A stretch of 62,000 nucleotides of DNA, taken from positions 186,360 to 248,359 of the forward strand of contig CAJNDS010001491.1 in the NCBI GenBank assembly GCA_905221605.1. The letters are read 5' to 3'. Positions 59,701 to 62,000 of the stretch are shown here, in pieces. The translations under genes and the position numbers were made by a program. This stretch comes from Symbiodinium natans. Lineage: Eukaryota > Sar > Dinophyceae > Suessiales > Symbiodiniaceae. The notes beneath the pieces were generated by a model. That model saw nothing but the letters and a program-made list of their open reading frames with translations. It had not been told where the DNA came from and made no database searches. Each line of letters begins with the position of its first letter. The stretch's first letter is position 1.

Positions 59701-61435
59701 GCGTCATGGAGCATCGAGCATCCCCGACCCTAAACCCTAAACCCTAAACCCTAAAGCCTAAACCCTAAACCCTAAACCCTAAACCCTTCACCCTAACAGG
59801 ACCATCCATCAGCCTCCGCAGCCATCCACAAAGGATGCGAGTGAGTCGACACCCTCCCGGTCCGAGAGGTCCACCGGGAACGTTTGGACACTGCCAACCT
59901 TTGGGTTTAGGGTTTAGGGCTTAGGGCTTAGGGCTTAGGGCTTAGGGCTCAGGGTTTAGGGTTTAGGGTTTAGGGTTTAGGGTTTAGGCCTTTAGGACTT
60001 CCAGTGTATATGGGGCTTTATAGGATTCTTAGGGCTCGTGGTGCTTTACAGGCTTCAAAAGGCTTCTAGGGTTTCTAAGGCCTACAAGGATTTTACAAGG
60101 CATTACAAGGCTTAGAGGGCTTAGCAGGGTTTTGTCAAGTTTCCAGGGTTTATGCCCCCGACCCCCAAGCCTACCCCCCAAGCCCCCCCGCCCTAAACCC
60201 TAAACCCGAAACCCCTAAGCCCTAAGCCCTAAACCCTAAGCCCTAAACCCTAAGCCCTAAGCCCTAAACCCTAAACCCCCTCTTCCCCCTCCCAATGAAG
60301 ACGAAGGAACTCCAGGAACCAGGGAGCACTCCCCAGCCACTTCGTCCAGATCCGCCTGGCTTTTGGGGGGCCCTCTTAGGGTTTAGGGTTTAGGGTTTAG
60401 GGTTTAGGGTTTGGGGTTTAGGGTTTAAGGTCTTGAGCCCTGAACCCTTGAAACCCTCAAAGCCCCCCAATGCCCTGAGCCTGAAAGCCTATAGTTCTGG
60501 GGCTCTAACACTGCGATCAGACACATGTGGGCAATTCTCTGCACCAGGGTTCCTTTGTGGGAAATTACCCTAAGTATAAGGCTCTGTATTGCAATAAGAA
60601 CCCCCCCAAAAAAAAAAGTTTTACAGAATTGACCATACGGCAGGCCTTCGTCCGGGCTGCCAGGATCAAATTGGAGCTCTCCTTGCTGCGTAGTGGGTTT
60701 AGGGTTTAGGGTTTAGGGCTGTCCTGCCAAAGTTGAAGTTGTATGGCATGTTGTTGGATTTTTGAACTTCACGTCATAGTTGGTCTTGTACATCTACATA
60801 TACATATATGGCTACATATACAACTACAGGTATGTAAAGTAAGGGGTGCAATACAGGGCCTACGGCTTGTTTGGGTGCAGGATTGAAATTTCCATGTTTG
60901 GGTTTACAGGTTGAGAGTTTGATGCCGTGATTTCTAGCCGGCTTTGTTTGAAGAACGTGCTGTTCAAGGGGGTGAGGGTGCAAAACGCCGTGCATCTTGA
61001 AGGGTGCAAAACGCCGTGCATCTTGAAGTACACACCGTTTCACTCCGGGATTTGTTGCGTTTCTGATGATGAGCGCGCATTCTTGGGTATGCCAGAGCTA
61101 CACTGTGTGTGTGGCGGAGTGGTCTTGCAATATGTTAGACCCCCCCCTCCCGTGTCTGTGAATGATCTTTAAGCAGGCCTCCACGAAACCTCTCCCCAGG
61201 GATATCCACCCGACACATACGCACCAGCTACCAATCCTGGTTTTCTGAAAGCAGTTACCAGAACTCTGGAAAAAACAAACCTTGTAGGGTAACTCAACTT
61301 AAGTTCCTTAACAAGAACTACACTCAGATTGGTAACTCAACTTAAGTTCCTTAACAAGAACTACACTCAGATTCCCTCGCCCCACCCTCCCTTCAACTCC
61401 TTGGCGTAGGCCAAGGCAATGGCACGGCCGATCCC
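53721..61435 (-). CDS. Short-chain dehydrogenase/reductase, 13 exons, 5' end missing
   Basis: Classical NAD(P)-dependent SDR oxidoreductase; substrate unknown. Exons in coding order: 61400-61435, 60646-60681, 60320-60355, 59814-59898, 59589-59685, 59373-59420, 58407-58476, 57026-57071, 56430-56467, 56160-56228, 55376-55405, 54610-54632, 53721-53787. All phases agree and the joined frame is open for 226 codons to TAG at 53721-53723. Motifs seen in order: GIGRA (half of the TGxxxGIG cofactor loop), DLSDR (NADP-side acidic segment), DVLVNNAG, INLGS (catalytic Ser), YAATK (catalytic Tyr/Lys), INPAFVNTP, and a C-terminus ending LSAFKS. The exon carrying the first half of the cofactor loop is not visible in 61436-62000 and probably lies beyond the window. 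Donors are GA, GC, GT, GC, GA, GC, GC, GC, GT, GC, GC, GA; acceptors are AG, followed by G in 11 of 12. Most introns hold telomeric arrays. The family call is secure; the exon boundary at 56228 is the least certain. Confidence 0.93.
54470..54998. repeat. Telomeric arrays flanking SDR exon 54610-54632
   Basis: CCCTAAA with CTCAACC variants at 54470-54570, TTTAGGG/CTTAGGG at 54650-54785 and TTTAGGG at 54918-54995. The 23-nt SDR exon lies between the first two, outward orientation on both sides. Confidence 0.93.
56283..56397. repeat. CCCTAAA array filling an SDR intron
   Basis: About 16 units occupy more than half of the 201-nt intron 56429-56229, reading TTTAGGG in the transcript. Confidence 0.95.
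59728..59795. repeat. CCCTAAA array in SDR intron 59813-59686
   Basis: Makes up about half of a 128-nt intron whose flanking exons join in frame at GGAG|GC...CAG|GC, so the array is certainly intronic. Confidence 0.95.
61289..61376. repeat. Tandem duplication, 44-base unit x2
   Basis: GGTAACTCAACTTAAGTTCC through ACTACACTCAGATT occurs twice in direct succession, in the SDR intron 61399-60682. Confidence 0.95.
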
Positions 61436-62000
61436 CTTCCAGGCCACACAATTGTGCGGACTCTGGGGGTGTGCAATTCGGGCTTGAAGCTCAAAGCTCC
61501 TCCTAGTTGTCCAGTACCCTACAAAACTAAAGGTTCACCTTTTTAGGAGTCTATAGGGATTCAAATACCCCCAAAAGGGGCAAAAGGCTACCTACTCTAC
61601 GGCTTAATTCTAGGGCTCAGCTGGTAGGGGTCCGCCTTTGCCACTCTTGACATGGGGTGGTGGATCCTGGAGAGGGAGGATAGACAGTGAGAAGGTCAAG
61701 AAGAGTTTAGGGTTTAGGGTTTAGGGTTTAGGGTTTAGGGTTTAGGGTTTGGGGTTCAGGGTTTCAATCCCAGCAACACAGGGTCTTCGGGCTACACCAA
61801 TAGTGTAGGCTAGGTTGTCCAGTATTAAGGGATCCGGGCCCTGTTGAAAGGGAACAAGGCCATGACTCTTGGCTGCACTTAGGAGGGTAGCTATAAATTA
61901 TTTTTTTAGCTGCCTTACTAAGAAACCCAATAAGCCCAAAAAGGCTAAAGATCTAAAGTTACAGTAAAGCACCACAAAGGACTGGGAATCCTAGAAGGCA

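Noticed and set aside
1-62000. tRNA, rRNA, CRISPR, bacterial promoters or terminators
   Set aside because: Looked for by eye on both strands and not seen; bacterial signals are not expected in this nuclear DNA.

Overview
This is nuclear DNA of a eukaryote, very probably a dinoflagellate. Telomere-type heptamers (TTTAGGG and its complement CCCTAAA) fill much of the window as dozens of short internal arrays. Splice sites also point to a dinoflagellate: in 32 introns rebuilt here by joining conserved protein families in frame, the donors are GC (14), GA (10) and only 8 GT. Every acceptor is AG, and 30 of the 32 exons that follow begin with G. I see no rRNA, tRNA, CRISPR or bacterial operon signals. 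Long open frames are almost useless as a guide, because the real exons are 23 to 97 bases long and most sit in the gaps between telomeric arrays.

Four split genes were rebuilt, all on the minus strand. From right to left they are: (1) a short-chain dehydrogenase/reductase (SDR), 13 exons, 61435-53721, complete except for its N-terminus; (2) an SCP/FCP1-like HAD phosphatase (NIF domain), five exons joined, 46342-42302, with a probable upstream exon near 47.5 kb and its C-terminal part not found; (3) an ERI1/3'hExo-like DEDDh exoribonuclease, 12 exons, 40709-about 26312, with all catalytic motifs; (4) an unrecognised multi-pass membrane protein, six exons joined at 5970-3706, probably extending on both sides. 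A 272-codon intronless membrane-protein frame (38610-37792) lies on the same strand inside an intron of the exonuclease gene, next to a decayed copy of one of that gene's exons. About twenty further coding-like segments, mostly minus strand, lie at 48-51 kb, 17-25.5 kb and 0.8-15.6 kb and could not be assigned to a family.

The most striking pattern is the polarity of the telomeric arrays. Exon islands tend to have CCCTAAA on their left and TTTAGGG on their right (plus-strand view), the orientation of telomeres at the two ends of a chromosome. In transcript terms an intron tends to read donor-(TTTAGGG)n ... (CCCTAAA)n-acceptor, so its two ends could pair as RNA. Other repeats include a MITE-like family with ends ACTTGGAGGTTCA, at least two more inverted-repeat families, a long octamer (TTTTAGGG) array, several C/G homopolymer tracts, AT microsatellites and a tandem duplication of about 0.36 kb. 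Telomeric arrays also lie inside copies of the dispersed elements, so arrays appear to arise repeatedly at internal sites.

All gene models were made by eye from frame, splice-site and family-motif consistency. Transcripts or homology searches are needed to confirm ends and unassigned exons.
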